A DNA stretch of 64,000 nt, taken from Gnetum montanum. Lineage: Eukaryota > Streptophyta > Gnetopsida > Gnetales > Gnetaceae. A program made the translations under genes and the position numbers. Positions within the stretch are counted from its first letter, which is position 1. Every line of letters starts with the position of its first letter. Of this stretch, positions 10,745 to 22,865 are shown piece by piece. The notes below the pieces were generated by a model that was not told the origin of the DNA, made no database searches, and worked only from the letters and a program-made list of their open reading frames with translations. The stretch covers positions 86,372-150,371 of the forward strand of contig MNCI01029493.1 of NCBI GenBank assembly GCA_015680685.1, given 5' to 3'.

Positions 10745-13036
10745 GTTAGAATAGAGGATACACCCCCCCACCCCATAGCTAAATGGTTGAGCATGGCTAG
10801 AATTAATAAATGGAAGGTTAGGATCCTTGCATGTTGGAAATATTGGGACCTGATCATACTTACCCCATTGGGGTTCACACACTTGATTAGAGTTGACATA
10901 GTGGGGCAAATTATAAGATGTGGTTAATTTATAAGGAGTTGACCCACTATGGTACCTGCGACTGTAAAATGGTATGTAAGGATAAATATGTCTCCCCATG
11001 TGGCTATATTCATTGGGCTGCATGGTTGTTGGAGTGTTGATTAGTGGCCCAGATAGAGTAACAAGAGGTGTTGTGTTCAAGAGTGAAGATGCATCACAAC
11101 GTTGAACTTGTGCTGAGTTGGTGGATGTTGTGGTTTCAGAACTATGTTGTCTCTTTCTATGGCCATGCTTAAAGAAAGGACACTTTTGACGTTGTGGAGG
11201 ACCTCCACTACTATTGACAATAATAGCACAAGTAACATTCATTGGTTGGTGCTGTGGTGCAAAACCTTCTAGCACAATTGGTGGTGATGTAGAAGGAGGT
11301 GAATGATGAGAATATTGAGGGCGAAGAGAAGTGTAAGAAACATGAGGTGGTGATATTGTTGGAGAGGACATGGGTTGATAGTAATCAGGAGAATGATAAT
11401 GATGTAGTAAAGTAGAGGATGATGATTCGGTTGGAGAAACAGGGTGTTGAACATAGTAAGCATTTGGCATTGGGACATACAAAGGATATGGTTTGGTTGG
11501 CGATGGCCTCCCCCACGACTAGGGCTTTTTCCATTGTGGTTGAACCTGATATTTCTGTATGAAATCTGGATGTAACATTCCTCCCCAATGCTCATGTAAA
11601 TGTGACAGAACTAGGCATTAGCCTTTGGGGTGATCATATAGAAAGATGTTGCACTCATATGTGAAGTTGGCAATTGAGTTCTTACTCTTATTATCTTCTA
11701 CCCTTTGTTCTAATTGTTGCGTGGTATACTGTCCTATTTCCTAATTTGGCATAGTTGTATCTCTACTATTGTTAGCATATTCTCCATATTTTCTATGCAT
11801 CCACTCCATCATCTTATTGATCTTTGCCTCAACTTCATCCAGTGATTGTAATACTAGTAAAGATGGCTCCAACCCCTTGTAGTGAGTTGATTTCTCCTCT
11901 TCATAACCATGGGCCCTTGTTGATTTTTGGGCCTATTGAGATTTTTCAACATTCTCCCATTTAGCCATTTCTCCTTCTTCTTTTGCTACCCACTTGATAA
12001 GCTCTTGGAATTGATGGGGTCATAGCTCCTATAGTTGACCTTGGGTATACATTCCTAGGGTCTCCCTTGTTTCATTATGGAGCCCATCTATGATGTGGTA
12101 CATTAGCCTTTCCTTGGAGAACCCATGGCCTGGGCAATTGTTTAACAATGAATAGTATCTTTCCAAGGCCATGTCCAAGGTTTCATGTTGCCCTTGTTTC
12201 CATTCTTGGATTTGTCTCCTCAAGGCTGACACTCTAGCATAGGTTTGATATTGTTCAATAAAGAGTTCTACCATTGTCAGCCAACATCGAATTGATTGTG
12301 GTCTTAAGGACCTATACCATACTTTTTGCTTGGCCAATGAGTATCATAGAAAAGATCTTAATTTTTTGCCACCCATTATCAATATTGTTCCATACATAGG
12401 CATCGTAGAAGGCTTGTAAATGATGTTGTAGATCTAAATCATAGCCTCCTGAAAACTTGGGAAAGTTATTTAAATCAAGCCTGGGTAGACAACTTTCCTT
12501 GCGATGCCTGTGGGATATTTGAATAGCCTCTTGTATAGGCATTAGGCTCTTAGTGGCCAGTAGGGGTTCATTGTCACTAAGTAGGTTGTGAGTTTGTGGG
12601 TTGGGACGATGTTGTCCCTGTTCATGTGGTGTTCTTGATTTTCTTTGTGAGCTCAATTTTTAGTTCTATGTCGATCCCTTGAAAGATAGTCATCTATGTC
12701 ACAATCTGATGTTGAAGGAGTAGAGGAAGAGAAGGAACTATAAAACTTGTTATGAATTTTGTAAGTCTTCCAATCATCCCCAAGTAAGTTCTTGTTAGTT
12801 ATTGAGAAGGTCCTAGGCCTTTCAGGCCCCCTCGTTCTATGGGATGTCCCATCCTTACTAGAGGTGTCTGGTTTGGATGATAAAAGTTATTGAGTATCAT
12901 TAGGGCATCCTTGAACATATGAAACTCCTGCATAAGATTGAGTACTCCAAACTTCATCTTCATCATAGACTTTGTTGGTTCTCCAATGAATTGCCTCATT
13001 AGTGGTTGTGGGATCATAGTCTTGTGAGAGAAACAT
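10745..13036 (-). pseudogene. E1 gag, frameshifted
   Basis: The ATG at 13036-13034 starts MFLSQDYD. A retrotransposon-gag domain follows (about 12500-12030), with LDLNNFPKFSGGYDLDLQHH, then VWYRSL and ALRRQIQEWKQGQHE.LDMAL.RYY. The reading frame shifts near 12330. Next comes a KEEGEMA.WE linker and a knuckle-like segment near 11600, where the second Cys is Phe and a stop follows (CNIFLYDHPKG). The C-terminal third (11482-10745) is rich in His, Pro, Ser and Tyr and ends with an FSYGG motif shared with the other copies; here a G-run insertion spoils the end. Gag would form the particle that packages element RNA. Several stops show it is dead. Confidence 0.8.
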
Positions 13037-13148
13037 GTTGTGAATTTGTGTGTGACTTGTTTGCAATTACTTCTTTCTAAATGATATATTGTGAATAATT
13101 TGTTACAATGATCTTGTATGATATAACTGATCTAAATAACTAGCATCG

Positions 13149-13166
13149 TCCCTAGCAATGGCACCA
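13149..13166 (-). other. E1 primer-binding site, tRNA-Asp type
   Basis: Read on the minus strand: TGGTGCCATTGCTAGGGA, one base inside the 5' LTR. It matches the complement of the plant tRNA-Asp 3' end (TGGCGCCGTTGCCGGGGA) at 14 of 18 positions, and all four mismatches are C-to-T or G-to-A. This site fixes the element's orientation. Confidence 0.7.
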
Positions 13167-13167
13167 A

Positions 13168-14275
13168 TGATGAGTGGCGAGGTACCCCTACACTCAACCA
13201 TATGAATACGAGCGTTTCACGCATGATTCGGCCGAACTCTGTAGACAGGCTAGTTGTGGTATCTAGATCATTACACGTTGATCGTAGTTCACTGTCTTCC
13301 CACATGGACTAGTATTTACTTTGTCACATATGGTTTAGTCCAAAGTGAGGTGTATGATATGATCCTAAACTAGGGCTACTCCTAGAGGCAATGGAAAATA
13401 ACTTTGTTTTAAGTTAAGAGGAAAAGGGAGAGAGAGCTAAGCTAATGGGACATGGGAGGAGAGAGTCTAAACTAGCCTAAGTGTGATGAGTATCCCTTCC
13501 TTAATCATCTGTACACACCTTGGACCTTGTGCACAACTACTACTGGGATTACCAAGTGCAAATCCTAGGTATGCTCCTGGGTTACCAAGTAGTCACACTT
13601 AAATGCTCATGATTAAGTCGCACTCATTCTGCATTTAACAATAGGAATAGTAAATGATGGTAAAGAAATATTAACTAAGAAAACAACAAATAAAAATAAC
13701 AATTAAACAATTAAAACTAAGTAAATGCTGCAATTATGGAGTAATCTCAATCTGTATTGCCAATCATGTGCATGTCCAAGTATGGCACAATCGAATAAAG
13801 GTTTCGTACAATTACAAGCATCACACTGCAAGGATGCATTGGGAGAATCCTCTAACTCCTACAAAAACAAACTGAAAGAGCTTTGCTACAACTACCAAAA
13901 AGATGCCTAAGTGCGGTGGGTGCACACTTATCTATAGCTAGAGACAGACACTGTGTTAACAAGGCCACGTTAACACATGGATGGATGCGTCGACGAGGCC
14001 ACATCAATGTGGCTGCATTGATGGGGCCACGTCGACATGGCCTAGTTGACATAGGCCCATCGACGTGGCCTAGTTGACGTAGGTCCAATATCAAGGGTCT
14101 AATATCAGAACTCATCTAATAACAAGGGTTTGATAACAAGGATCTTATATCAGCACCTGGTTAACAAAGATCCAATATTAAGGGTTCGATAATAAGGGTC
14201 TGATATCAGCACCTAGTTAACAAGGGTCCAATAACAGGGGTCCAATATCAACACCTGGATAACCACGATTCATCA
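13168..14275 (-). repeat. E1 right LTR (5' LTR of the element)
   Basis: 1108 bp. It is about 91 bp longer than the left LTR, and most of that difference is six extra 14-bp array units. The TATA box has decayed to TATAGATA (13929-13936). Confidence 0.92.
13955..14263. repeat. 14-bp phased palindromic hexamer array, E1 right LTR
   Basis: Twenty-two hexamers start at 13955 and 13969, then (20-bp step) 13989 to 14101 every 14 bp, then (17-bp step) 14118 to 14258 every 14 bp. Twenty-one of 22 fit RWYRWY; the exception is TATATC at 14146. Early units are GTTAAC/GTCGAC/GTTGAC types with GGCC-centred spacers. Later units are AATATC/GATAAC/GTTAAC types with spacers such as AAGGGTCC. Confidence 0.9.
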
Positions 14276-14280
14276 CCTAG

Positions 14281-15275
14281 TGTAACACAAGCTCTAAAAA
14301 GCAAAAATTTTCTAATTGTTTCATTGCTAGCTAGGCACCAGTTGACTCAATTCATGAGAGGTAGCATTGAGTCATAACTTCCTTGTTTTTAAGAGTTTTT
14401 AGTGATCTCAGGCTAGTTGGAAAACTCTTTCAAAGATCTAGCTACTTGCAAAATTTCATGTCAATTGGATATCATTTGATCAATGAAATTAGGCTTAAAA
14501 GAGTGCCCCCAAATCTAAGACTTTACCTTGTACAAAATGAAAGGATATAATGAATGTGCCTTGATTTTCTAAAATCATGACTCAAAATTGATGTAAGGCA
14601 ATAAATAATAGTTGTTGATGATGAACTATTGAAAATAATGAAAAGATTTGTAAATAGATAGTGAGTAGAGATAGAAAAAGAGTGTTAAAAGTCATGGGAG
14701 TAAGGAGAGTCATGGAGAGATAAGGTGATGAATGCTAGAGAGAATTTTTTATTCAATAATCATTTGAAACTTCATTAAATTATCAAGTTTGATATCAACT
14801 AATTCATTGAATTTGTAATGCATCAAAACTTTATTGTTTTCTTCATTATACATAATAGAAAAATGGCCTCTAATATATAGAGATTGATTGGGGCCAAATT
14901 ACATGGTTTGCAGACAAGTTTGCCTTGTCCCTTCAATTTAAATTAAGGGATTTCAAAGGGTATTTGAGACCAAAATAGATCACATCTACCCATCAAATAC
15001 CCTTTTTTATTTTAATAAAAGTCTTTTGGACTTCCAAGTCTATTTTAAAATATTTTTATTATATTTTTACAAAATCACATGCAAAAGTCATCCTAAGGTT
15101 TTTGCCTTAGAATGATAAAATTTATTGATACACTTCCCAAAAAGTGCTACCTACTAGAAACAAGCCCATGATTTCGAGTATTTAAATCAATGTTTAACTT
15201 GATAGTTGACACAAATTAGCTAAAAAAGTAAATTATATGCTTCTAATTCTCCATGACTACTACAACCATTCTAGT
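14281..15275. other. Spacer, no gene recognised
   Basis: AT-rich DNA to the right of E1. No coding signal or terminal repeat could be recognised. Confidence 0.5.
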
Positions 15276-16270
15276 ATAAAAGTTAATTTTAATAAAACTA
15301 AAATTCTAGTTTTTTTTTACCTTGGAGAAAAAAGACTTGATATATGTGAATCTTATAAATATTTGGGAGTTTAATTTCCTAGTAATTATAGCTAGAATAT
15401 CCTTATTACTCAATGTTTTCAAGTGGCATGCAAGCTCTATTTACCTTACGACATAATTGTAGCAAGAAATAAATTTTGACATGGAACATCAAAAGGAAAC
15501 TTTTTCGTAGTCTTGTCCAACTAGTATTATTATATGGGTGTGTTGCATAGGGACCTTTTCTTTCCACAAATAATTAGAAAAAATTAGAGCATGTTCAAAA
15601 ATAGTTTCTTGTATGTGAATTTCAAATAAAAATGTGGACTTGTTATGATATCTTATTTTTAGAAGTAGGTTTGCTTCTTCTTGAAATTGAAGCCCTTTAC
15701 CAATTTATTGCTTATACTTAAAAGTTAAGTCACATGGAGGAAGTCAATTATGCTAAGGTGATAATGAATGCTACATAAGAAGATAGATAGCTACATCAAG
15801 GAAAATTATGGCTTTAGTCATGGAATATTGTAATAGAGATCTTCCTTTAAACAAAAGGCTTTTTTGAAAGACTATAAAAGAAAAAGTCTTGATTAAATTT
15901 TAGTTGAACATGTCAAGGAAAAAACATTTTTATTTAGATTATATTAGAGGAGGTTTGTTATCTAGTACTTAGAAGTATCTATTCTCAGGTATTCGTAGTC
16001 ATTTAAGAAATCAAGTTGCTAGAGGAAGAATGAGCTCTCATAATCTCTTTATTAAGACAGGTCATTGGATTAATTTACTAAGAGAAAAGCATAGAAGATG
16101 ATAAACATATTTTTTTATTTTCCCCATTTTTGGCTTACATTCAAATGAATTATACTATTTATTGTAATCTGTTGATTGTTTGCTTTCAAATTGATCCTAT
16201 TTGCTTAGGGCATTACATCAATAATATTTTCAACTTTCTTCAAAAATATGTTGAGGCTTTGTAACTATCC
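15276..16270 (+). pseudogene. Non-LTR reverse transcriptase, C-terminal relic
   Basis: The plus-strand translation, with many stops, follows the order seen in the thumb and C-terminal part of a plant non-LTR RT group: VNFNKTKILVF, then ESYKYLGV near 15350, a Tyr-Tyr-Met-Gly LYG-like block near 15530, WKKLEHVQK near 15580, a TCYDIL..E.G.LLLEIEALYQFIAYT block near 15640-15720, then RSHLRNQVARGRMSSHNLFIKTG near 15990-16060 and an acidic DDKHIF block near 16100. The catalytic palm is absent. The family assignment is by motif order from memory, without a search. Confidence 0.55.
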
Positions 16271-16611
16271 AAAAAATCCTTTGTGATTTCCTTGATATAA
16301 TAAAATTTTCCAGTTTCCAATTTACACAAAAATATATAAAAATGTTATGTAGAAAACTTGTTATTCATTATTATATTTGCTTTAAAATGTTCATTACCCA
16401 ATGACTGAATCCTCATCTTTTCAAGGTAGAATCCCATGGAAGTTGGGGATCAGCTAAAGCCTAACTTCTTTTCAAGTGGTTGTGCCCAAGATCAAACCCA
16501 AAGTCTTACAACTTGAGGCTTGAGAAACAAGCATCCCTTATCATCATCCCAAATTATGGCCCCTTGTTATTTTGTTTGCAAGTTCTACCAAAATGTTGGT
16601 ACCACTGTTGA

Positions 16612-16815
16612 CAAATTGGTTCGCTTGCATAGCTTGGTACTCATGGGTGCTAGGTTCAAAGCCTAGTATGGGCACGCCCTTTGCACTTGCTATAATCCTA
16701 GCTTAGGGGCAAGTCTTGGGAAAACCTAACCTTCCCTCCACAAAATGTTCGGTACATATAGATAGTAGTTTTAATAAATATGAACCTTAACTTTATAATA
16801 TATTTTAAAAATACA
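16612..16815 (+). repeat. Possible tRNA-derived SINE
   Basis: ATTGGTTCGCTTGCATAGC (A-box-like) is followed about 35 bp later by GGTTCAAAGCC (16653-16663), close to the pol III B-box GGTTCRANNCC. An A/T-rich tail follows to about 16815. No target-site duplication was confirmed. Confidence 0.3.
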
Positions 16816-18060
16816 TTATTTAAAAAAGGTCAAAGTTAATTTGTGATTTGATGTAGGGACACCTCTTCTGATTACCTTGTTCCACTGTACATGTTATGTA
16901 TATTTTTGAGTTGATTTTGTTGGGGATGATTCTTGGATGTTTTGGCATGTTTGGAGGTGTTTTTGGCTTATTTTGATCAATTTAAAAGGTTCTAGGATCT
17001 ATGAGGACTTGTTGGGAGGCATCTAGAGGCTTCCAGACTAAAATGAGCACTTTTATTTTTGGAAACTTTAGGATAGATATCTTTGCAAAATGAAAGATGT
17101 CTTTCCTAAAGTGAAGACATCTCAAGTCCATAGAAGATGTCTTCCAACAATAATAGACATATTTCCTAGAAGCAAGGCTTTCATAGTAGACATCCTAGTA
17201 AAGCTAGAGACGACCTAGATGCATGGGGAAACTTTTGAAAACACCCCTTCCAATTTGAGAAATAGTCAAAGCAAGATGGAAACAACTGAAGCAAGATGGA
17301 AATAGTTAGGGAGAAGGTGAGAAGACTTGGGAAATAGTTGGAGAACCTCAAGTTGGGTTGAAGAAAGGTTTCTAGGATTTTTACATTCCAGTTGCTTATA
17401 AATATTGATATAATTCATTATTATTGGTGCCACAGTGCCAAGTGCTATAGTGACAAGGACTATAATGCCAAGTGCCTAAGTGCTAAGGGCCAAAGTGCAA
17501 ACACTAAAGGCCAAACATCCCAATAGAGAGCAAGAGAGAGATCTCTTGAGGGAGGAGAGCTTGTGCAAGGAAGTTGAGAGAGAGCTCTTGAGGAAGGAGA
17601 GCTCGTGCAAGGAAGTTGAGAGAGAGCTCTTGAGGGAGGAGAGCTCGTGTAAGGAAGTTGAGTGAGACGTAAGGGAGAGCACTTGAGAGAGATTAGGAAA
17701 ATCTCTTATAAGTGTCTTGTTTTGAGGTTAGGCTCCATTGTGAACAATTGAGAATTAAGAGAGGACAAGTGTGGCCTCTAAGATCCTTGGGAGAGTTGTG
17801 AGTTGAGCATGGCTCCTCATCTTTGATGTATTTTCTATGTGTTTGAGAATTATCTTAATATAATGAAGATTTTTTCCATTTTATTGTGTTATTCTTATTT
17901 TCTAAGCTAGATTTGCTTGGAAGTTGTGGATTGGGTCCTATTGGGGTATATTGAAGGTGTAATGCCCTTGACCATGATTGGTTTATTTTCCTTTGGTGAT
18001 TTCATCTTTTGAGTTTTGAAGGTAATTAAAAATGGTTCCAAGACATATTACAGACACAAA
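16816..18060 (+). other. Promoter-like or LTR-like unclassified region
   Basis: TATAAATA (17397-17404) is followed by a GCCAAGTGC-rich stretch, a 42-bp tandem repeat and a T-rich end with AATATAATGAAG. The organisation resembles the U3-R-U5 of an LTR, but no partner repeat exists in the window and no terminal duplication was found. Confidence 0.3.
17543..17664 (+). repeat. 42-bp tandem repeat, 2.9 copies
   Basis: Units begin at 17543, 17585 and 17627. Because 42 is a multiple of 3, the plus frame reads a 14-residue charged repeat (LLREESxCKEVERE). The frame is only 60 codons long (17480-17665), so coding is doubtful. Confidence 0.8.
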
Positions 18061-19509
18061 ACTTAGGTAGAACTTAAGTAACTTAATGCTACCCATTAGA
18101 ATCAAAACTATAACTTAGAGTTTCAAAATCAAGAGTCTTACCACCACACTAATACCTCATAGTTTCAGTTAACTTTCTAATAGACTAAAAAGATATCATT
18201 AAAAGAAATTATATTAATGAATTTTTTATTTTGGAGGGTTGGGGTACATGTAAAGAGGGGAGTGTTGGAACCAAAATAATTTCACTATAAGTATATCCAG
18301 GACATATGTTCAAATTGATACTTTAGAAGAACTATAGAGGATCAAAACAATACCTTAAGTGTGAATTAAGTTGACAACCTTTTGCTTGCAAATCCTTACC
18401 AAAGGAGGAGGTAACTTCTTGAGCAAGCTTGGTGATTTGGTTTTCCAAACTATTTGACTATATATTCCTCTAGAGGGTATAGCCAAAACACTGCTCAGGT
18501 AGAATTTAAGTAGAATAGCATTTCTTTGGAATTGAACTTGGAACATAAAAAACATAAACTACATACTCTAACTAAACAGGTAATGCCACACTTACCTAAA
18601 TCCAAAGGGATAATAGGACCATACCCATCAACATGAATCTTTCCCAAAAGCAATGGCTTATTCCTGTTGACTAAAAAACCATAGATAACAATAACTAGTC
18701 AATGTGTTGTGCTTGAATAGCTCATTCAAGTATAAGCTATTCCAAAGATATAATTATAAGTGTCTAAATTTCACATCCATTTATAAATTTTTGGGTATTT
18801 TTCTGAGTAAAATAAACATGAAAATTTAGGTTTCACTTTGGAAAAATATTTAAAATTATAATTGGAATTCACTTAAAAATTTAATATATAAACTTTATAT
18901 ATGCATATTTGTTGTACTTTTACATTGTAATATGATCATAATATGTTACTAGTTTGCATCTTATGTGCGTAGACACTGTAAAGCTTATAATATAGTAATG
19001 AAAGATATATGAAATTATCTAAAATGCGAATTTAATTTTCTTTTAGAGAAGGCTATCAAGTTTTTTGTTAAAACAATCACAATCACACATGGTTCACCTT
19101 AATGTTTAAATGAAATTTACAGAGGTAAACAAGAAGTTTTTACATTAGAGATGCATTTCATCAATTCCACATGACGACAACAAACATTATAAGAAAATTA
19201 AGTTGGTGAGATTCTTCTTTAGAAATTTTGATAAAAGTTAATAAATAAATCGATTTAAGCATATGCATGCCCAAAATTTAAATAAGAATTTATTAAAAAA
19301 ATGTCTTAAAGGGTAATAGCACCCATCAAACTCTCACCTTGAAAAGGACAGTTTTAATATTTAGAATGAATACATGAAAGTAATGTCGTAAACGTTAGAT
19401 ATCCTAGTTTAATGCTAGTTCATAATTAAAAGTACTTTTACTAGCATTAGGCTCTAGACTAATTGATGCTAGTTCATAATTAAAAGTACTATTAGCCTTC
19501 CAACAATGG
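18061..19509. other. Spacer, no gene recognised
   Basis: A purine tract directly followed by TGTTGGAACC at 18263 resembles the start of a copia-type 3' LTR, but no matching LTR or coding region is present. The rest is AT-rich. Confidence 0.4.
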
Positions 19510-22500
19510 GAAGTGTATAGAGTGCAAAGTGCCTTAACTAAAAGTAGACTCACTTGGTTAAATATTCAAGATGAACATTGTAAGGAAATTTTCAAGTATC
19601 TAAATAGCTCTTCTCCTTTACATTCTTTAGACAAAATCTCCAGTGAGAACACCACCATCATTGACCACAACAATATCCTCTCATTTCTTAAGAACCATCA
19701 TGAAACCCTTTTTGTAGCTACCCCTATGGACCTCTCATCATTTGAGGATGCTACCCTCAATTATCCTAGCCTTATTAATTTTACTATGTTGCAAAGTCTC
19801 AAAGTTGATATAACCAAGGAGGAGCTTTAGGCGGCTTGTTCTAAGTTGAGTCATGGGAAGGCTCTTGGTTATGATGGTTTTTCATTGAATTTTTTTAAAC
19901 TCATTGTGATTTGATGGGGAATGATCTTCTCCAAGTCAATAAAGAGGCTATCATTACTGGTTCCCTTAGGTCCAATCTAAATCAAGGGATTATTTGTCTC
20001 CTCCTTATGTCTAAGGATCCTACTTGTATCTTCAATTAGCATCCCATAACTCTTCCCAACGTGGTGTATAAAATTTGGGCCAAGTGCTTAGCCTTACGAC
20101 TAAAAAAAATTCTTTGTCAAATTATATCTCTCCAGCAAATAGGATTTGTTCCTAGTAGTCACATTTTAAACAATGTGATTATGGCATGGGAAGGTCTCAA
20201 GTGGGCGAAGGATGACCATCAAGATGACTATGCCAAGGCCTATGACAACATAAAGTGGGGCTTTATTTTGCAGACTGTGACTAAACTTGGTTTTGGCCCT
20301 AAGTTCCTACATATGGTGAAATGCTTATTTTTAGATGCTACTATAAGAGTAGCCACTACCTTTGACATCACCTCTCCCTTTCCTATTCACAGGTCAATGC
20401 AGTAAGGATGTCCTCTTACACCTTACCTATTCATCATTGCAGCTGACTTTCTTTGTCATCAAATAAACCATGATATTCAAAATAAAGTTCTCAATGGGGT
20501 CTACCTCTCTTCACCTCAACAACAGCTTCTTAACATGCATTTCACCAAAAACTCCTTTTTTCTTGTTCAAAAAACTACGGCTAATTTGCATCGACTCTTA
20601 TCTAGGGTTGAGCAATATTTCTCACTCTCAAGCTCCATTATTAATTGGAACAAATCCTCTGTTTATAGCTTTACCACTAATTATAGTCATGTGACCAACT
20701 ATGATTGGAAGCTACTTTAGGATCAAGACATCATCAAGATTATGGGAATTCCCTTCTGTTTTAAAGGTTCAACCTCTATTCTTTAGGAGTATGTTGTTTA
20801 CCAAATTCAAAAGAAACTTGATAAATGGCAGACTAAGCCTCTCACTCTATTGGGTAAGTAGCTCGTATGTAAGTCCATATGTGCATCTACCCATGTGTAT
20901 TACTCTTTGTGTTGGGCCCCCTCCCAAGCTACTCACTAGAAGCTTGAATGATTATTTGTGACTTCATGTGGTCCTCTAAAGATTCTTAAAAAGGCTTCCA
21001 TCGTGTCACCTAGAATATTGTTACTCTCCCTAAGAATAAAGGCATCTTACATCTTTTGAACTCTTTTAAGCAAGGGATTACCTTAGTCGCTAAGTGGTTG
21101 GTCTAGCATCTGGATGCCCCAGATATTATTGGGACTCTCCTCCAATTAAGACTTCATTAAGCATTTCCCAAAAATAAGCCCTTCTGGAAAGGTATCCATT
21201 TTATTAATTGGATCCTTTACCCCCACATTATCATTATTCTCAGATCTCATGTTTTCAAAAGCATTTGGAGGGTTTGGCAAACTCTACACCATTATATTGA
21301 TTGGACTAATATGAAGATCAACCCTACTCCCCTCTCTAAGTTGTGTCCTTGGTGTCTACCTTTGTTGCCCACTCACCTTGCCATTACAAATGCTAAGGTT
21401 GCTACCTCTTGATATTAGAAGGGTGTTATTTCTCTAAATCATCTTCTACTAGCTGGTCAATGGATTTTGGGGGCTAAGTTTAATAATTTGTATGGGGAGT
21501 CTAAAGTAATGCACCATTGCTTGGCTCAGGTCTACACCTTTATCCATTGCCATATGCAGGTAGATGTTTTGGTGCAAAGCACTTTTCATGGTCTTCAATG
21601 GATTAATGGGTCGACAATTCTACCTTACAAGCTGTATGTTCCGTTTCACCTTTTGCATGACTCATCTAGTATCCTTCAATGATGTAATAAGTATTGGCAC
21701 AAACATGAGTCAGAATAATACTGGATCCCCTTCTTCCAATGTATTTAGAAACTATCAACCCTTCCTAAAATTAAGCAATTCCTCTAGTGTCTCCTCCGCC
21801 AAGATCTACCAATTGGCAAATGTCTCAAAAATCTTGGGATTAACAATCCTAATTGCCCTCTTCATGATGAAAAAGAGGATTTTGTTCATGTGTTTTGGCA
21901 TTGCCCCTTCATGTAGCATGTGTGGACATGGGCTTCCAAAGTAATTCCATCGTGCAAGCTATCTCAAGATGTTGTTATATTTGGCCTTTTGGCCACCACT
22001 TCTACTAATTTTAATTTTATGTGGAAAGTTATTAGGCCTATTATTTTATATTATATTTTGAAGTGTAGATGCAATGTTGTCTTTCAAAGGATTGATTATT
22101 CTAATAACTATCATCTCACAATGATGGAGAAATTGTAGATCTTCCATCTCATTCATTTCCAACTAAAATTTGAAGCATCAAAGTTCAAAATGGATATTCA
22201 TCAATTGATTCCTCTCTTGTAGCCTTGGGAAAGACTCATGTGTTCAAGAAACACTCTTCCACAGGAATCTCTACATCGATGCTTCCCTTCTCAAATTTGA
22301 GTGGAGTCATCATATGGAAGTCTCTCTATCTTTTATCGAGCACTTTCTACCTTGTCCACATTTTTTCCACTCTCTTGTAATGGGTTGGTTGGTCTTGGTG
22401 GGTGGTAGTTCCCCAGATTGGGTCTCCTCCTTTCATGAACAGTTATTTATGAGGACATTTCCCAAGGTCTCATCCTTAATTTTCTTAGTTTTCCATTTTA

Positions 22501-22535
22501 TTATCCCCATGACTTATGATGGTTTATGTATTTGA
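19510..22535 (+). pseudogene. L1-type LINE ORF2 (reverse transcriptase) pseudogene
   Basis: The plus strand carries the ordered motifs of a plant L1-type non-LTR RT across several frames: a pre-RT segment with SRLTWLNIQDEH (19545), HGKALGYDGF (19855), ITLPNVVYKIWAKCLALRL (20050-20105), QQIGFVPSSHILNN (about 20140), DYAKAYDNIKW (20226-20260), GCPLTPYLFIIAADFL (20407-20454). The catalytic F/Y-A-D-D box is replaced by HFTKN (about 20538). The thumb (KSSVYSF) and a zf-RVT-like C-terminal region with PFWKGIHFINWILYPH (21180 onward) follow to about 22535. At least six stops or frameshifts and the lost active site make it dead. No endonuclease domain is visible, so the copy is probably 5'-truncated. 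Confidence 0.8.
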
Positions 22536-22865
22536 TACCTTTTTACTATTAATAAAACTTGTTTTTGGGGTTTGACAAACCACCCCCATGCCATAATTAA
22601 AAGTACTATAACATTGAATGGATTTGATCAATGATGCATATGATTTGTCATTCCCAACATACTTCTATTTTTACCTATAAAAATTAATCAAATGTTAAAA
22701 AATTAAGTTGACCAATTTAATGATAACTCTCTCAATGGATAATGTTGTGATTTTCTAACATCACGTGAACATGAAACTTGATGGGGAGAGGCACATAAAA
22801 AACACTCTAACCTCCTTTAAGAAAACTAAAACTTAGCAAGAGGTTTGACCAATTTTAACTAGGAT
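22536..22865. other. Short spacer left of E5
   Basis: AT-rich DNA between the LINE relic and the tandem duplication. Nothing is recognised. Confidence 0.5.

Larger units (their letters stand above)
8067..14275 (-). mobile_element. E1: complete non-autonomous LTR retroelement, minus strand
   Basis: Two direct repeats (8067-9083 and 13168-14275), each starting TGAT and ending TCATCA, bound an internal region. The whole is flanked by identical 5-bp sequences CCTAG (8062-8066 and 14276-14280), a target-site duplication. A primer-binding site abuts the right LTR and a purine tract (on the minus strand) abuts the left one, so the element reads on the minus strand. The internal 4.1 kb holds a decayed gag and a shortened ORF2. 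No protease, reverse transcriptase, RNase H or integrase is visible, although about 0.8 kb is unsequenced (9757-10560). It is therefore probably non-autonomous and would have needed enzymes from another element. Confidence 0.92.

Noticed and set aside
14059-14263. E1 U3 array as a simple restriction-site coincidence or random AT richness
   Set aside because: The 14-bp phase is exact over 11 successive units and recurs, with the same exceptional steps, in other elements on both strands.
17543-17664. 42-bp repeats as a CRISPR-like array
   Set aside because: The units are contiguous without unique spacers and the genome is a plant's.
18251-18275. Purine tract followed by TGTTGGAACC, resembling a copia 3' LTR start
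   Set aside because: No second LTR, no copia coding sequence and no LTR end could be found in the window.
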